Shown here: positions 13,403 to 23,851 of the stretch, in pieces
Layout of the letters: every line of letters starts with the position of its first letter
Numbering within the stretch: position 1 is the stretch's first letter
Source: Endothia cerciana
Lineage: Eukaryota > Ascomycota > Sordariomycetes > Diaporthales > Cryphonectriaceae
Reading direction: 5' to 3'
DNA: 64,000 nt
Assembly: GCA_026119935.1 (NCBI GenBank)
Contig: JALRMH010000062.1
Coordinates: 62,001-126,000, forward strand
Translations under genes and position numbers: made by a program
Notes under the pieces: model-generated
Databases searched by the model: none
What the model was told of the DNA's origin: nothing
Seen by the model: the letters and a program-made list of their open reading frames with translations, nothing else

Positions 13403-13789
13403 ATAGCCCCTTTGGGGGGTGGATATGGGGGGGGGGGGATACATGATACTCCATGTTCGATACTGCTTGGGACCCTGGCTAAGCTGGAGGATTCTGAAGT
13501 GGCACTGGTCGGGATCTGGCCGTACCTAGAAATGGCCCACCTGACGCAGATGCCCTTTTTCCCGTCATCAATCGGAACACGTCTCGATCCGGCCCAATAT
13601 GATCCTCCCCAATCACGCCGTTCTCGTGGTGTCCCTGTCTCCCACCCGTCCTACGCACGCAGCGCGTTGTCTGCCCGGCGTGAAGGGGTTCGTCCCTGCG
13701 CATGGCCTACTTCCGTGATCGTCGCCCCCCCCCCCCCCCGCTGGGTGCCCTTCCCTCATACTTCTGCGTCCGGCCCTAACTGTGTCTAT

Positions 13790-13821
13790 CCCTCCCTCCC
13801 TCCCTCCCTCCCTCCCTCCCC
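13790..13821. repeat. CCCT tetranucleotide microsatellite
   Basis: A run of CCCT units directly downstream of the Sm-F stop codon, probably in its 3' UTR or the convergent intergenic space. Confidence 0.85.
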
Positions 13822-13841
13822 TCGTGACGCGATGCTTCTCA

Positions 13842-14458
13842 TCAACCGTCCATCTTCACGTCCCCGTTCTCCCCGTCCTGCCCAGCCGCCCGGATCCAGA
13901 GCACGTTGTTACACCTGATCAGGATCTGGCCCAGCGAGCCGGAGAAGTTGTGTTTTATGTACTCCTGGGCCTCGGCGAGCTGGATGTTCATGTAGCTGTC
14001 GATGGAGACCCTACGGGAAGAGGAAGAGGAAGAAAACGTCAGTACGCAGATCTTCTTTTTCTTTTTTCTTTTTCCTCCCTTCCTCTTTCTTCTTCCCCCC
14101 CCCCCCCGTGATGGGGATCAGAAAGAGGAGGGGAGACAGGCGGAAACAGGCCTTGGTGATTCTTGGGAATGTTGGCTCACAGTCTGCCCTTGTACTCGGT
14201 CTCGTTCCACTTGAGGCGGACGAAGATCTCCTTGTTGACCCTGCGCACGGTCGGCTGTTAGTAAGAAGGGGAGGCGCATCTCGGTCGTCTGTGGGGGGAA
14301 GACAGCCCGGGGCAGACGTACAGGTCCTGGAGGAACGGTCTGGGGTTGACGGGCATGAACTGGGACTTGCTGTTAGCTGCCTTGCCCTGCCCTCCCTCCA
14401 CCTCACGGTGCCCTGTCCAGCTTTGGGTGGGGCGGGTGGTTTGAAGGCTCACACTCAT
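13842..14458 (-). CDS. SMX3: Small nuclear ribonucleoprotein Sm-F
   Basis: Four tiny exons on the minus strand (14458-14453, 14359-14322, 14240-14181, 14010-13842) join to 90 residues, the usual Sm-F length. The Sm1 motif includes RLKWNETEYKGRLVSIDSYMN at about 22-43, and the Sm2 motif is LIRCNNVLWI at about 64-73. The PVNPRPFL N-terminus is the Sm-F signature. The product is a core subunit of the heptameric Sm ring on U1, U2, U4 and U5 snRNAs. The first coding exon is only six bases (Met-Ser). I chose the acceptor at 14360 because it gives the family N-terminus MSFMPVNP; an AG at 14366 would add Ser-Gln in the same frame. The third intron (14180-14011) carries a long G/A- and C-run-rich stretch. 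The gene is too fragmented to appear as one open frame. Confidence 0.93.
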
Positions 14459-15200
14459 GATGGGGGGCGGTCCTCGAGTTTAAGGCGCGACGGCGGCGGG
14501 GGAGGGTTTCTGGTCTCGTCGAAGTTTTCTTGAGGTGGTCGTTCGTTCTGGACGAGGGTTGGGGGAGCGCGTCGAGCGGACAGACGAAATCACGGCAGGC
14601 AGGGCAGCATTGGAGCTCGTCGGATTGAAATTTGGAGCAGGGATGCTGCGCCTGCGGCTCTCTGGGCGGCTAGGTTTCGCGGCTAGTCCGCATCGGGGGT
14701 TTGGCGTTCTGCCCCTGGCCGACACTTGACTAGCTTTCTCTCTCCCCTGCAGCCCAGCATGGTGGCCCTTGAACCCTTCCCCAGATGCCTCACCCGCCAG
14801 CCTGGTGCAAGAGTGCGTCAATTTTATGTATGCCCTTTATTATTATTTTATTATTATTTCTTTTTCGCAGCGCATTACGGAATCACACACTACTGTAGGT
14901 TCTCTCTCAGGGGGAATAAACATGCAGCCGTGTGCCTGTCTGAGCGTGTGCGCGCGCGTGCCCCCCCCTGTCACAGGCTTCAGGCGACACAACCAACTCC
15001 TCACGGCCGCGGTCCCTCGAGCCTCCGTCTCGTCTCCAAGGGCAGACCCTGTACTGGCCTCATCACCACCACCGCCACCGCCCACGGCGCCGACAGGCAC
15101 GCCCACGTATGGTTGCTCAGAGGTGGCCTGAGCCTGATTATTCCGCCTTGTCCCGGCCTGTCTCTGCCCTTTGATCCCGGCGCCCGATTCGGAGCGGCGC
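14459..15200. other. Intergenic, upstream of Sm-F; nothing recognised
   Basis: It contains the Sm-F promoter and the 3' flank of the DUF7730-like gene. There is an ATT-rich stretch at about 14835-14865 and a short GTGCGCGCG purine-pyrimidine run at about 14946-14960. No gene is visible. Confidence 0.5.
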
Positions 15201-16190
15201 TCACATGCCCCCGTCGTCCCCTCGCGACTCCTTCCCGTCCGTCTCCCACTCTCCGTCCGCCCAGGGTTCCGGGCCAGGCGCGTTAGGCACGTTCGCCCTC
15301 AGGCCGGGCGTCGACGGCCTGCTGCCCCCCAGCCACTCCGCCGTGATGACCTCCCTGCGGATGCTGCAGACCTCCCCGGCCGTGTGCCGGCACAGCTCAA
15401 ACGGCGCGTCGCCCCCGGCCCCGCGCCCGCGCCCGCGCCCTCCGCCGGCGCCGGCGCCGGCCAGCCCCTCAAACCTCGTCAGGAACCCCACGGGGATGCA
15501 CACCTTGAAGTTGGCCACGTGCCGGACGCGCGCCAGCCCGCCCAGGTACAGGTCCTCGACGTGGGCCTCGCCGCCCGGCACCCCCAGCGCGACGTACAGG
15601 TCCCGCAGGCCCCGGAAGTCGCCGCCCGCCAGCGCGTCGCAGAGCGTGGGCCACGCGGCCCGCAGCGTGGGCGTGTCGTACTCGGGCGCCGAGGCCCACC
15701 CCTGGTCGTCCCAGACGAGCTTGAGGGACCGCACGAGGGCCAGGTGGCGCGGGGCGACGGCGTTGATGAACTGGACGGTGCGGTAGATCCCGCGGAGGCG
15801 GAAGAAGGAGGTGCTGTAGAGGAGGGACGAGGACTCCTCGCAGCTGGGGTGGAGGAGGGGTCGTCAGCACGGCGTATCCGTAGCCCCCGGGGCCTGAGTA
15901 GATAGAGGTTGGGGAGGTCGCGTGACTTACATGAGCCTGTTCGTGAGGAGGAGTGACATGATATTGCCCTCGGACCGGCCCTCGTCCGCCTGCTGCTGGT
16001 GCTGCCGCCTCCGCCGCCGCGGCGCCCTCAGCTTCGGGAACAGCGTGGGCATCGACATGCCCTCGTCGTCGTCGTCCAGGCTGAAGAAGTTGCCGTTCTC
16101 GAAGAGGATGTACTCATAGATCTGGACGCGGATCTCCGTCGGGAGCTTGTCGACCAGCGGGCATGCGCCCGCCTGGACCACCTCACTCAT
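15201..16190 (-). CDS. DUF7730-like (F-box-neighbour) hypothetical protein
   Basis: Two exons on the minus strand (16190-15931 and 15843-15201) give 300 residues. The N-terminal pattern LPTEIRVQIYEYIL is followed by LLLTNRLICEESSSLLYST, with the last residues formed across the splice. This is the layout of the large fungal DUF7730/2EXR-like group of F-box-like proteins, whose biochemical role is not known. A Gly/Arg-rich linker lies at about residues 222-240. The start at 16190 puts the conserved region close to the N-terminus. An upstream ATG at 16343 would add 51 residues with a poly-Ser run coded by the GAT repeat, and I consider it less likely. The family assignment is from pattern only. 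Confidence 0.75.
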
Positions 16191-16247
16191 CGTCGCTGGT
16201 GGTGGTGCCGGTGCCGGTACTGCTGCTGATGTTGATGACGTTGATGG

Positions 16248-16248
<1 letters not shown>

Positions 16249-16283
<35 letters not shown>
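16249..16283. repeat. GAT trinucleotide microsatellite
   Basis: About 11 GAT units just upstream of the chosen start of the DUF7730-like gene. Read on the minus strand it would code poly-Ser if the upstream ATG at 16343 were used. Confidence 0.9.
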
Positions 16284-16285
<2 letters not shown>

Positions 16286-18026
16286 CTGCAGGCTCAGGAT
16301 TCCCCGTTTGGCGGCCGTCCTCCCTCCAGAGCCCCAAGCCCATATCGCAGGATGCTGTCGAGTATTTGGCAGCTCGAAAAATTTATTGTGTCACCGGAGC
16401 GATGTCGCAGCAGTCATGAATTGTGGCCTGATTGATCTACAAGGTGTGGCCGGGGTGCTTCCCAAAAGGGCAAAAGAGGAAGCTATTCCGGGGGGGGGGG
16501 ATCGCGACTCGGGTCTGCAGCCTGTGGAAGGGGGAGAGAGAGAGAGAGAGAGAGAGAGGGAAGGGGGGCTGAAGGACATTGTAGAATTCCTGAGACGAGA
16601 GGGACACCCAGCACAAGACAGCGAGAAGAATTTACGAGAGAGGAGGTCGGGGTTGGGCCTGTGGATTTTTTTTGTGACCTGTATCAAAATAATACTACTA
16701 CTACCATCCCGTTCCTGAAACCCTCTGTCACCTGTCATGTCGCCCATGTTGCTTTCTGGGGGCGGACGGTTCAACTTTTGGGTGACAGGGGCTGTCCCTC
16801 TTTGACCCCCTGCTGACGTCCAGGTGACGACGAGTCGCCCCAAGGCCATCTTCTCTGCTCTTCGGGCACACCGGGCTGGGCTGTTCAGCTTGCTTGGCAT
16901 GAGCCCACCACATTGTCCTCTTTTTTTTTTTTTTCTTCTTTCAAACTTCGAAGACCGTTGGTGGGCCCACCTCCCGCATAGGGAAGTAAATCTCTTGACC
17001 TTATGCTTGTGGTAGGGCTTTTGGGGGGATGCATTAGCCATTGTATTACCTCCTGTCTGTGGACTATAGGGGTGGCATGAACTAACATAAAGGGGAATGC
17101 TATAGGACAAACAAGAGGGAGTATGAGCGAATCCCCCCCTCCCCCCCCCTTCCCCCGGGATATTCTTTCCTTCACATGCAGGCATGATATTTGTGTTTGT
17201 TTGTTGTTTTCCTTGTTGCTATGCTCGTTGCCCTCTACAGCGCCCCATGTGCCAATGAGAACCTGCGAAGGTTTCGGCTGTCAGTAGTGCACGACTGAAT
17301 CAGGCAAAGACTCTGCCCTGTCCTCAACCTGGAGAGGAGGAGACTGAGCCACGGTCCATCTCAAGAAGTCTCCTGTACGGACGTACCTTTCGACACACAT
17401 CACACGGCGGGCATTCGGCTGCCGGCGAACTGAAAGGTCGACTTATTGCGCTGCTGCCCTGAACGTGGCTCGTAAGGACACGCAACCCCCACAACCTCCC
17501 CCCTTCTCAACCACCCTCTTCCGTGCAGGTCTCCTCGTCTTGCTGTCCGGAGCACGAACCGTCCAAGGAGAAAACTGTTGACGGAGTACCATCACCGACC
17601 GCTCGAGATGAGGGGTTAACTCGCGCGTGTGTTCGCTTGATATTCAGGTGGCGGCAGTCGTCCTGTCCCGGCCTGGCCTCCGCCCTCTCGCCGATCCGGC
17701 CCCACATTCTGAAGGCTCCGAGGGGGGGTGCCAAGCATCAACATGACGCTGTGTCGGGTTGGCGGGCATCCTTCGAAGGAGAGGCCCAATTTTGGACCTC
17801 TTTTTGTCTTGAAAACCCCAGCTGGTTGGTTCTGGTTGGTGGTCTCGTGTCGCTACTCTCTGAGCCAGACGCCGCCGAAGCGGCGTGAGTCACCTGAGGC
17901 CAAGTACAAGTAATCACCTAGGAGGTATGGACGGTGGCTGGTCTGGCACCGCAGCACCGCAGCTGCCAGCAGTCGCAGACAACAAACCAAGCTGTGCCCC
18001 ACAGGGCAAGTTCCGAGGGCGAATCA

Positions 18027-18028
<2 letters not shown>

Positions 18029-18058
<30 letters not shown>
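18029..18058. repeat. AT dinucleotide microsatellite, 15 units
   Basis: A perfect AT array ending 73 bases upstream of the F-box-like ATG at 18132. It may act as, or have replaced, a TATA region. Confidence 0.95.
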
Positions 18059-18061
<3 letters not shown>

Positions 18062-18131
18062 CAAAGGGCGTCCGGTCTCAGTTCTCCTACCTGGCTTTCA
18101 TACAAACGCCACGACACCAGCTGCTGACGGC

Positions 18132-19271
18132 ATGGATCGCGGAAGTCTGCTTCTGTCCCTCCCATGGGACATACTGATCCTCCTGCCTGAGTACCTGGGC
18201 GGGATTGAGGATTACATGAACCTGTCTTCCACGTGCCGGACGCTGCGGGGCTGCATGGCCACAGCAACCCCCAGGGTGGTCCTACGACTGGCCGCGGCCC
18301 AGTCGAACGTCTTCTTCCGCCCGTCCGCCCGCCCGCCCTCTTCCTAGTCGCAGCGACAGCGCGGGAGCTGGGCGCCTGGGCGCGCTCGTGCGACGCCAAC
18401 GAGGAGGAGCTCCGCGGCAGGCTCGAGGACGGGATCGACGCGCTCATGGGCCTGGCCCTGGACCACTGCGGCCTGACGATGGGGCGCATCCGGGACCTGC
18501 ACCTCCGGCGCTTCTCGGCCCTCAACCCCGCGGAGGACATCATCGACCAGTGCGTCGGGGACCAGTGGTACCAGGTCCCGGGCTTCTGGGGCGGGGGGGG
18601 GGGGGCCGACGACGCGTATACCATCGACGCCGAGCCCTCGGACACGGTCTTCCACCTCATCATATACGGGGAGCTCTTCGGCCCCGACTTCGAGCCCATC
18701 CTCGACCGGGACACGCGGGCGCGGCGCCTGGGCGTCGCGACCAGGCTCGAGTTTATCAAGTATTGCGTGCCTGACTCTGCCTGCCACCGGGATGGCCGTA
18801 CCTATCTTCCCGGCCGGGTAGACCCCCGAAGGGCCGTCAAGGACACGGGGCCCTACGCCAAGGACGAGGACGGGCGCTGCCGCTATTACAAGCAGAATAA
18901 TCTTGCCCTGACGTGGGCTATCAAGAGCAGCCGGTGGCGGCCCCGCTGGAGAGCCATCCGGCAGAAGGCCGGCCCGGAATTCCAGGACGACTTCGATGAC
19001 GGGTGGTGGCATGTTGGCGGGGCTGATCAGGACTGGAGACAGCGCATGTGGGAGGGCGTCCTGATCTGTCAGGGGCTCGAGGGGCTGGAGATGATCCGGG
19101 GCGGGATGCAGGACCGGTGGATCTCCAAGGTGAGGGGGTGGAGGGACAGGATTGAGAGGCTTGATCGCGAACCGGCCCACAACTATGGTCGGTCGCCAGG
19201 GCACACTCGAGTATCCTTTTCTGCTGGGCGACCTCCGATGCTGTGTCAGCGGCTGGGTTCCAGGGACGTGA
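18132..19271 (+). pseudogene. F-box-like protein gene broken by two frame shifts
   Basis: The start at 18132 opens an F-box-like N-terminus (LPWDILILLPEYLGG, then LSSTCRTLRG), then reaches a TAG at about 18345 after 71 residues. The next frame continues with FLVAATARELGAWAR and stays open to 19336. Text on both sides of the break reads as one protein. The break sits in a GCCC tandem run at about 18322-18338, and gain of one 4-base unit would realign the frames. A second break is likely at about 19185-19200: the +1 frame there gives YPFLLGDLRCCVSG and stops at 19271, which looks more like a real C-terminus than the Arg/Pro-rich frame. No intron of credible length explains either switch. It is either a recent pseudogene or a sequence error. 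Confidence 0.65.
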
Positions 19272-20049
19272 GGCCTGTGAGGAGGCACAGGGTCTGGCCC
19301 CGCTTCATCCTATCTGTGTCTGACAATTGCGTCTAGGGGCATATATCCCTATGTCCATATCATACCGATACCTCTCACACGGCCGTGGTACAGCCGCTGA
19401 ACTTGTACGCCTGGTTCCCCCCCCCCCCCCTCACCTGTTACGTTCTGGCTGACTACCTGTACACACCATCCGTAGCCTGCCTCTGGAACCTTGGTGAATC
19501 ACAGCTGCTTCCTTTTTTTTCTTCTGTTTTTCTTCTGGGGGAGGGGGGGTTTTTGGAATTCTTATTTTTATTTTTCATTATTATAGGTATGCCAGGGCTC
19601 CCCAAGGTCACCCAGGACATCAGGCCTTGTAGCCCATCTACGGTTGCTCACTAGTCGGCTAAGAGGTGCAACCATGCAGTCACAAGGCGTGCCCGATAAT
19701 AATGACGACCACACCCTCAGAAGATGGATCCGGGGCTCGAGGCGGAGGCCCCGCGGGTTGTGAGAGGTCAGTGGCGTGAATACACACGTTCTGGTCACGG
19801 TGTAAGCTGCAGACGGTCCCAGTGAAGCTGACCGTGGCCAGCCGCTGAACGATTCCGTCAAAGGGGCACCGTGTGGAGGTGGTATTTGGCCAAACATGAG
19901 GGGAAAGGCATCTTACAAGCGGCGCAGCAATCGATAAAAACTGGAACACGTCAGCCCTGTCGCCCACACCCTCATGCCTTCCACCATCAGATCGCTCGCG
20001 CACCCTGTTCTCGACCCAGGGCTCGATCCAGTCAAACCTGCCGGCAAAG
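19272..20049. other. Intergenic, nothing recognised
   Basis: T-rich and C-rich runs occur at about 19418-19430 and 19508-19590. This is the presumed promoter of the hydrolase gene. Confidence 0.5.
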
Positions 20050-21018
20050 ATGACCGAGGGATATGCAGAATATCATGTGGGGGGCCTTACCGAGCCCTGC
20101 CAGACCTGGTACAAGATCATCGGCGACCTCACCACTGCGGCAACCCCCCTGATCGTGCTTCACGGGGGCCCTGGAGCATGTCATGACTATCTGCTCCCCC
20201 TGGCCGACCTCGCACCCCCGACGCCGCTCGTCTTCTACGACCAGATCGGGAACGGGCGGTCGACGCACCTGCCCGACAGGGCCGGCGACGAGCAGTTCTG
20301 GTCGGTGGACCTGTTCAAGGACGAGCTCGACAACCTCATCTCCCACCTGGGCCTGGGCGGCCGGCACGTGGACGTGTACGGGCACTCGTGGGGCGGCATG
20401 CTGGCGGCGGCATGGGCGGCGGCAGTTCCGGGCCCGCCCAACCTCCGGCGCCTGGTCATCTCGAACAGCCTGGCAAGCATGGACGCGTGGCGAGAGGGTA
20501 TAGCCACGCTGAGGGGGCGGCTGCCGGCGGATGTTCAGGAGGTGCTGGATCGCGCCGAGGAGGAGAAGGAGTTCGGGAGCCCCGGGTACGAGGCCGCCGT
20601 CGAGGTCTTCTACAAGAGACATCTCAGCCTCGCCAGGCCGTGGCCCTCGCCAGAGGTTCAGGCTGCGCTTGACTGGTTTGCGAAGGATGCAACCACCTAC
20701 GGCACGATGTAGGCGGGCTCCTCTCCCCTGCAGACAAGTACAGTAGCAGCTTATACCCTGTGCAGGTACGGCCCGAGCGAGCTTTACATCTCCGGCTCGC
20801 TCCGCGGCTGGACTTGTATACCGACACTGGCCAACATCAAGGCCCCGACCCTCCTTTTGAATGGTACAGAAGACGAGGCTCAAGACGCGGCGATGCAGCC
20901 ATTCTTCGACCATATCGAGAAGGTGAGGTGGATCACGCTGGACGACGCCGCGCATTTCTCTCACGTTGACCAACGGGAGAAGTACATGAAGCATTTGAGA
21001 GCCTTCCTCGCGACTTAG
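20050..21018 (+). CDS. S33-family alpha/beta hydrolase (proline iminopeptidase-like)
   Basis: Exons 20050-20708 and 20766-21018 give 303 residues. The oxyanion motif HGGPG is at about residues 39-43 and the nucleophile elbow GHSWGG has Ser at about 113. A late Asp sits in LLNGTEDEAQ, and the catalytic His is in DDAAHFSHVD near the C-terminus. This is the proline iminopeptidase/peptidase S33 layout. In filamentous fungi many such proteins act on small amides or esters rather than peptides, so the substrate is open. No signal peptide is visible, so it is probably cytosolic. The intron is 57 bases. The next gene on the same strand starts 560 bases downstream. Confidence 0.93.
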
Positions 21019-21577
21019 GCTGTGAGTGAGGGGAACGAACGGGTGTGTAAATGGTTAAGCGGTCACCGGATGGGCTAAGTCTCCGGTGGCGCGAACAGTA
21101 CGATCTCTTGGGCCAGTTATGAACGTGATCCTCATCTCGATGATCCCTCGGGGCCTTCGTGGGCGGCACTCTCCTCAATGAGTGGCCAGCATCTCAATGG
21201 CGCAAACCCACCCGGTCCCGATCACATCATATGAGAGGAACTGACAACATTGCGGCTGTAACACAACCCGCCGCCTCAGTGCCGATTTAAGCCCACCTAT
21301 CTATGCAGAAAAGAGCCGAAGTTCGGGAATAGCGGGGCAAGGTCTGTCCTCGAAATCACGAGCCAACCTGATATTAATTGCCACCTCGACTGTCTTCCCG
21401 AGTGAACGCGCTGCATCTTAGTCGTCGGAGGCGTTGACGGCACCCGTGAATGCTCCGTATCGCGTCTGATAGACACCGGCGTCAACAGCGTAAGAGACTC
21501 TCGCAGGAATTCCGAGGGTCTGTTCCTGCGATAAGAAATCAACCTCGATTCGTCGGGGTCGGGCAAAAGTCACCACC
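21019..21577. other. Intergenic between hydrolase and monooxygenase
   Basis: The presumed promoter of the monooxygenase gene. No repeat or other gene is evident. Confidence 0.5.
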
Positions 21578-23267
21578 ATGGCGGAAGACGAGGGCACGAA
21601 CGGCCGCCAGGACGCGGGGCCCGAACTGCGTGATGGCAAAAAACAGATCCTGCTGAACGCATTCGATATGTCCACCATTGGGCACCTGTCTCCGGGGCAG
21701 TGGAAGGTAAGTGCTCGCATGCGACAGTCCGGAGCCGGGAGCCGGGAGCCGGGAGGAGTCTCATCGGCTTACGCTAATTTATTCCAGAATCCAAACGACA
21801 AGTCAGCGACGAAACGGAACCTGGAGTACTGGATCGAGCTCGCACAGCTCCTGGAGCGGGGGGGCATCAACGCCCTGTTTCTCGCTGATACATACGGCGG
21901 GTATGATACCTACGAAGGGTCCCTTGACAACTGCATCAGAAGGGCTGCTCAATGGCCTATGACCGATCCGACCATTGTGAGTCTGGCCGGAAGGGGTCGG
22001 GCAGGTTGGAAAGTCCTGACAAGACAGCACAGCCGATCTCAGCGATGGCGGCAGTGACCAGGAACCTGGCATTCGGGATCACGGCCTCAACATCCTTTGA
22101 ACCGCCGTTCCTGCTGGCCAAGCGCTTCTCGACCCTAGATCACTTCACCCGGGGCCGTATAGGTTGGAACATCGTCACGGGTTGGAAGAAGGCTGCCTTC
22201 AAGGCTATCGGGCTCGACAGCCCGATTGACCACGACGAGAGGTATCGCCAAGCCGACGAGTACCTGCGGGTTCTCTATAAGTAACATCACACACCTTTCT
22301 TTAGTCTGGAACAGCTCGACCTAGGTGACAACGGCTGACCCCTCGTAGGCTGTGGGAAGGGTCATGGGCCGACGATGCCATCAGTCCAGACGCCGAGAAC
22401 GACAGCTATGCAGACCCGGGCAAGATCAGGACCATCCACCACCACGGAAAATACTACAACCTCGACACCAGGCACATCGTGGATCCCTCGCCCCAGAGGA
22501 CCCCGTTCCTCTTCCAGGCGGGGACGTCTCCAGCAGGCTCATCGTTTGCTGCGACGCACGCCGAGGCCATCTTCGTGAGCTCCCACTCCGCCTCCGTGCT
22601 GAGGCCCAAGGTGCAGAAGATACGGGAGCTCGCCGCCGCCAAGGGCCGGGACCCGCGGTCCATCAAGTTCTTCGCCACCTTCACGCCCATCGTCGGAAGG
22701 ACCGACGAGGAGGCGCGCCGGAAGCACGAGGAGCTGAAGAGGTACGCCTCCGTCATCGGGGGGCTGGTGCTCTTCAGCGGCTGGACCGGCATCGACATCT
22801 CCAAGATCCCGCTGGACCAGGAGATCACGGCGGCGGACTCGCTCGAGGCCCACAAGGTCCGGAGCATCCTGGAGAGCTTCACGACGCCCAGCGAGGAGGT
22901 ACCCAAGTGGACGCCGAGGGTCGTGGCGGAGAAGGCCTGTATCGGCGGGCTGGGCCCTGTATCCATCGGAAGCCCGCAGACTGTGGCAGACGACATGGAG
23001 GCGTGGGTCAGGGAAGCAGACGTTGACGGCTTCAATATTGGCTACGTGACCACCCCTGGGACGTTTGAGGAGGTCGTGGACCTGCTGATCCCGGAGCTGA
23101 GGAGGCGAGGTTTGTACGCCCCACCCCTCGAGGAACAGCTCACCGCCCGGGAGAAGATCTACGGCAGGGGCCAGAGAGGGCTGCGGAGTGATCATGCCGG
23201 AAGTAGGTACAAGTACGACGTGTATCCAGAGGACCCCGAGGAAGGTCCGGAGGAGATCAGGGGTTAG
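21578..23267 (+). CDS. FMN-dependent luciferase-like monooxygenase (NtaA/SnaA/DszA family)
   Basis: Exons 21578-21706, 21788-21976, 22033-22280 and 22349-23267 give 494 residues, a usual length for this flavin monooxygenase group. Visible family marks are ILLNAFDM at the N-terminus, LFLADTYGGYD, then AAVTRNLAFGITAS, FSTLDHFTRGRIGWNIVTGW, and a C-terminal GSPQTVADDMEAWV segment. Members use reduced FMN supplied by a separate reductase to oxidise nitrilotriacetate-like chelators, sulfur compounds or other xenobiotics; the substrate here is unknown. The first intron is 81 bases and has no stop in frame, so retention would add 27 residues. The family is abundant in bacteria and patchy in fungi, which fits acquisition by transfer, but only a tree could show that. 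Confidence 0.93.
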
Positions 23268-23811
23268 CCGGGATGCATTTGGAAGGCGAAGCCTCGAGCA
23301 TTAGGTTAGCTGTCACACGTGTTCATACTTGAAGCGCGAGGATTAGGGGGATGCGGGAGACGGAGGGGCAGAGAGAGAGCAATACAGACTCCTAGAAGGT
23401 GCGGCCAGATGCGCTCCGCCTGGGAAGGATCCCGAGACTCGAAGCTAATGAGCACACCTGTATCCTCGAGGGAGCCAGCGGGCACCGGAGGGCGGACGAG
23501 GTCATGTCTCCGGGTTTTTCCCCCGTATGATCTCAAAGCCATCGAGGGCGGCCTGTTCATATCCAGGTAAACAAGCCGTGACTGCTCCGCGTATGCGAGA
23601 TAGCCAGGGGGCCAGGGGACCAGAAACCGCGCCGCGAACTCATTATATTCCTCAGACCATACAGTGCCAGGTCTAGACGGCGGCTCGCGTAACAAAGTCC
23701 AGCGACCTAGGCGGCGAGACGTGCAGCTGTGGTCCGACTGGGCCCGCGCGGACCCGACAGAGGCAAGTCAGTAGCATCTTTGTGCGGACTGGTTCGCAAG
23801 CGCTCTTATAG

Positions 23812-23814
<3 letters not shown>

Positions 23815-23842
<28 letters not shown>

Positions 23843-23851
23843 GCGCGCGCG
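23815..23851. repeat. AC microsatellite followed by CG run
   Basis: Fourteen AC units followed by alternating CG, a classic alternating purine-pyrimidine tract. Confidence 0.95.

Larger units (their letters stand above)
16191..18131. other. Divergent intergenic region with GA and AT microsatellites
   Basis: This region lies between the DUF7730-like gene and the broken F-box gene. It holds a GA repeat at 16534-16558 (344-368 bases upstream of the minus-strand start) and T- and C-runs at about 16920 and 17136. I see no coding pattern; the long minus frame at 16391-17185 is low-complexity. Confidence 0.5.

Noticed and set aside
16190..16343. Upstream ATG of the DUF7730-like gene
   Set aside because: It would add a poly-Ser stretch coded by a GAT microsatellite before the conserved LPTEIR region; the ATG at 16190 fits family layout better.
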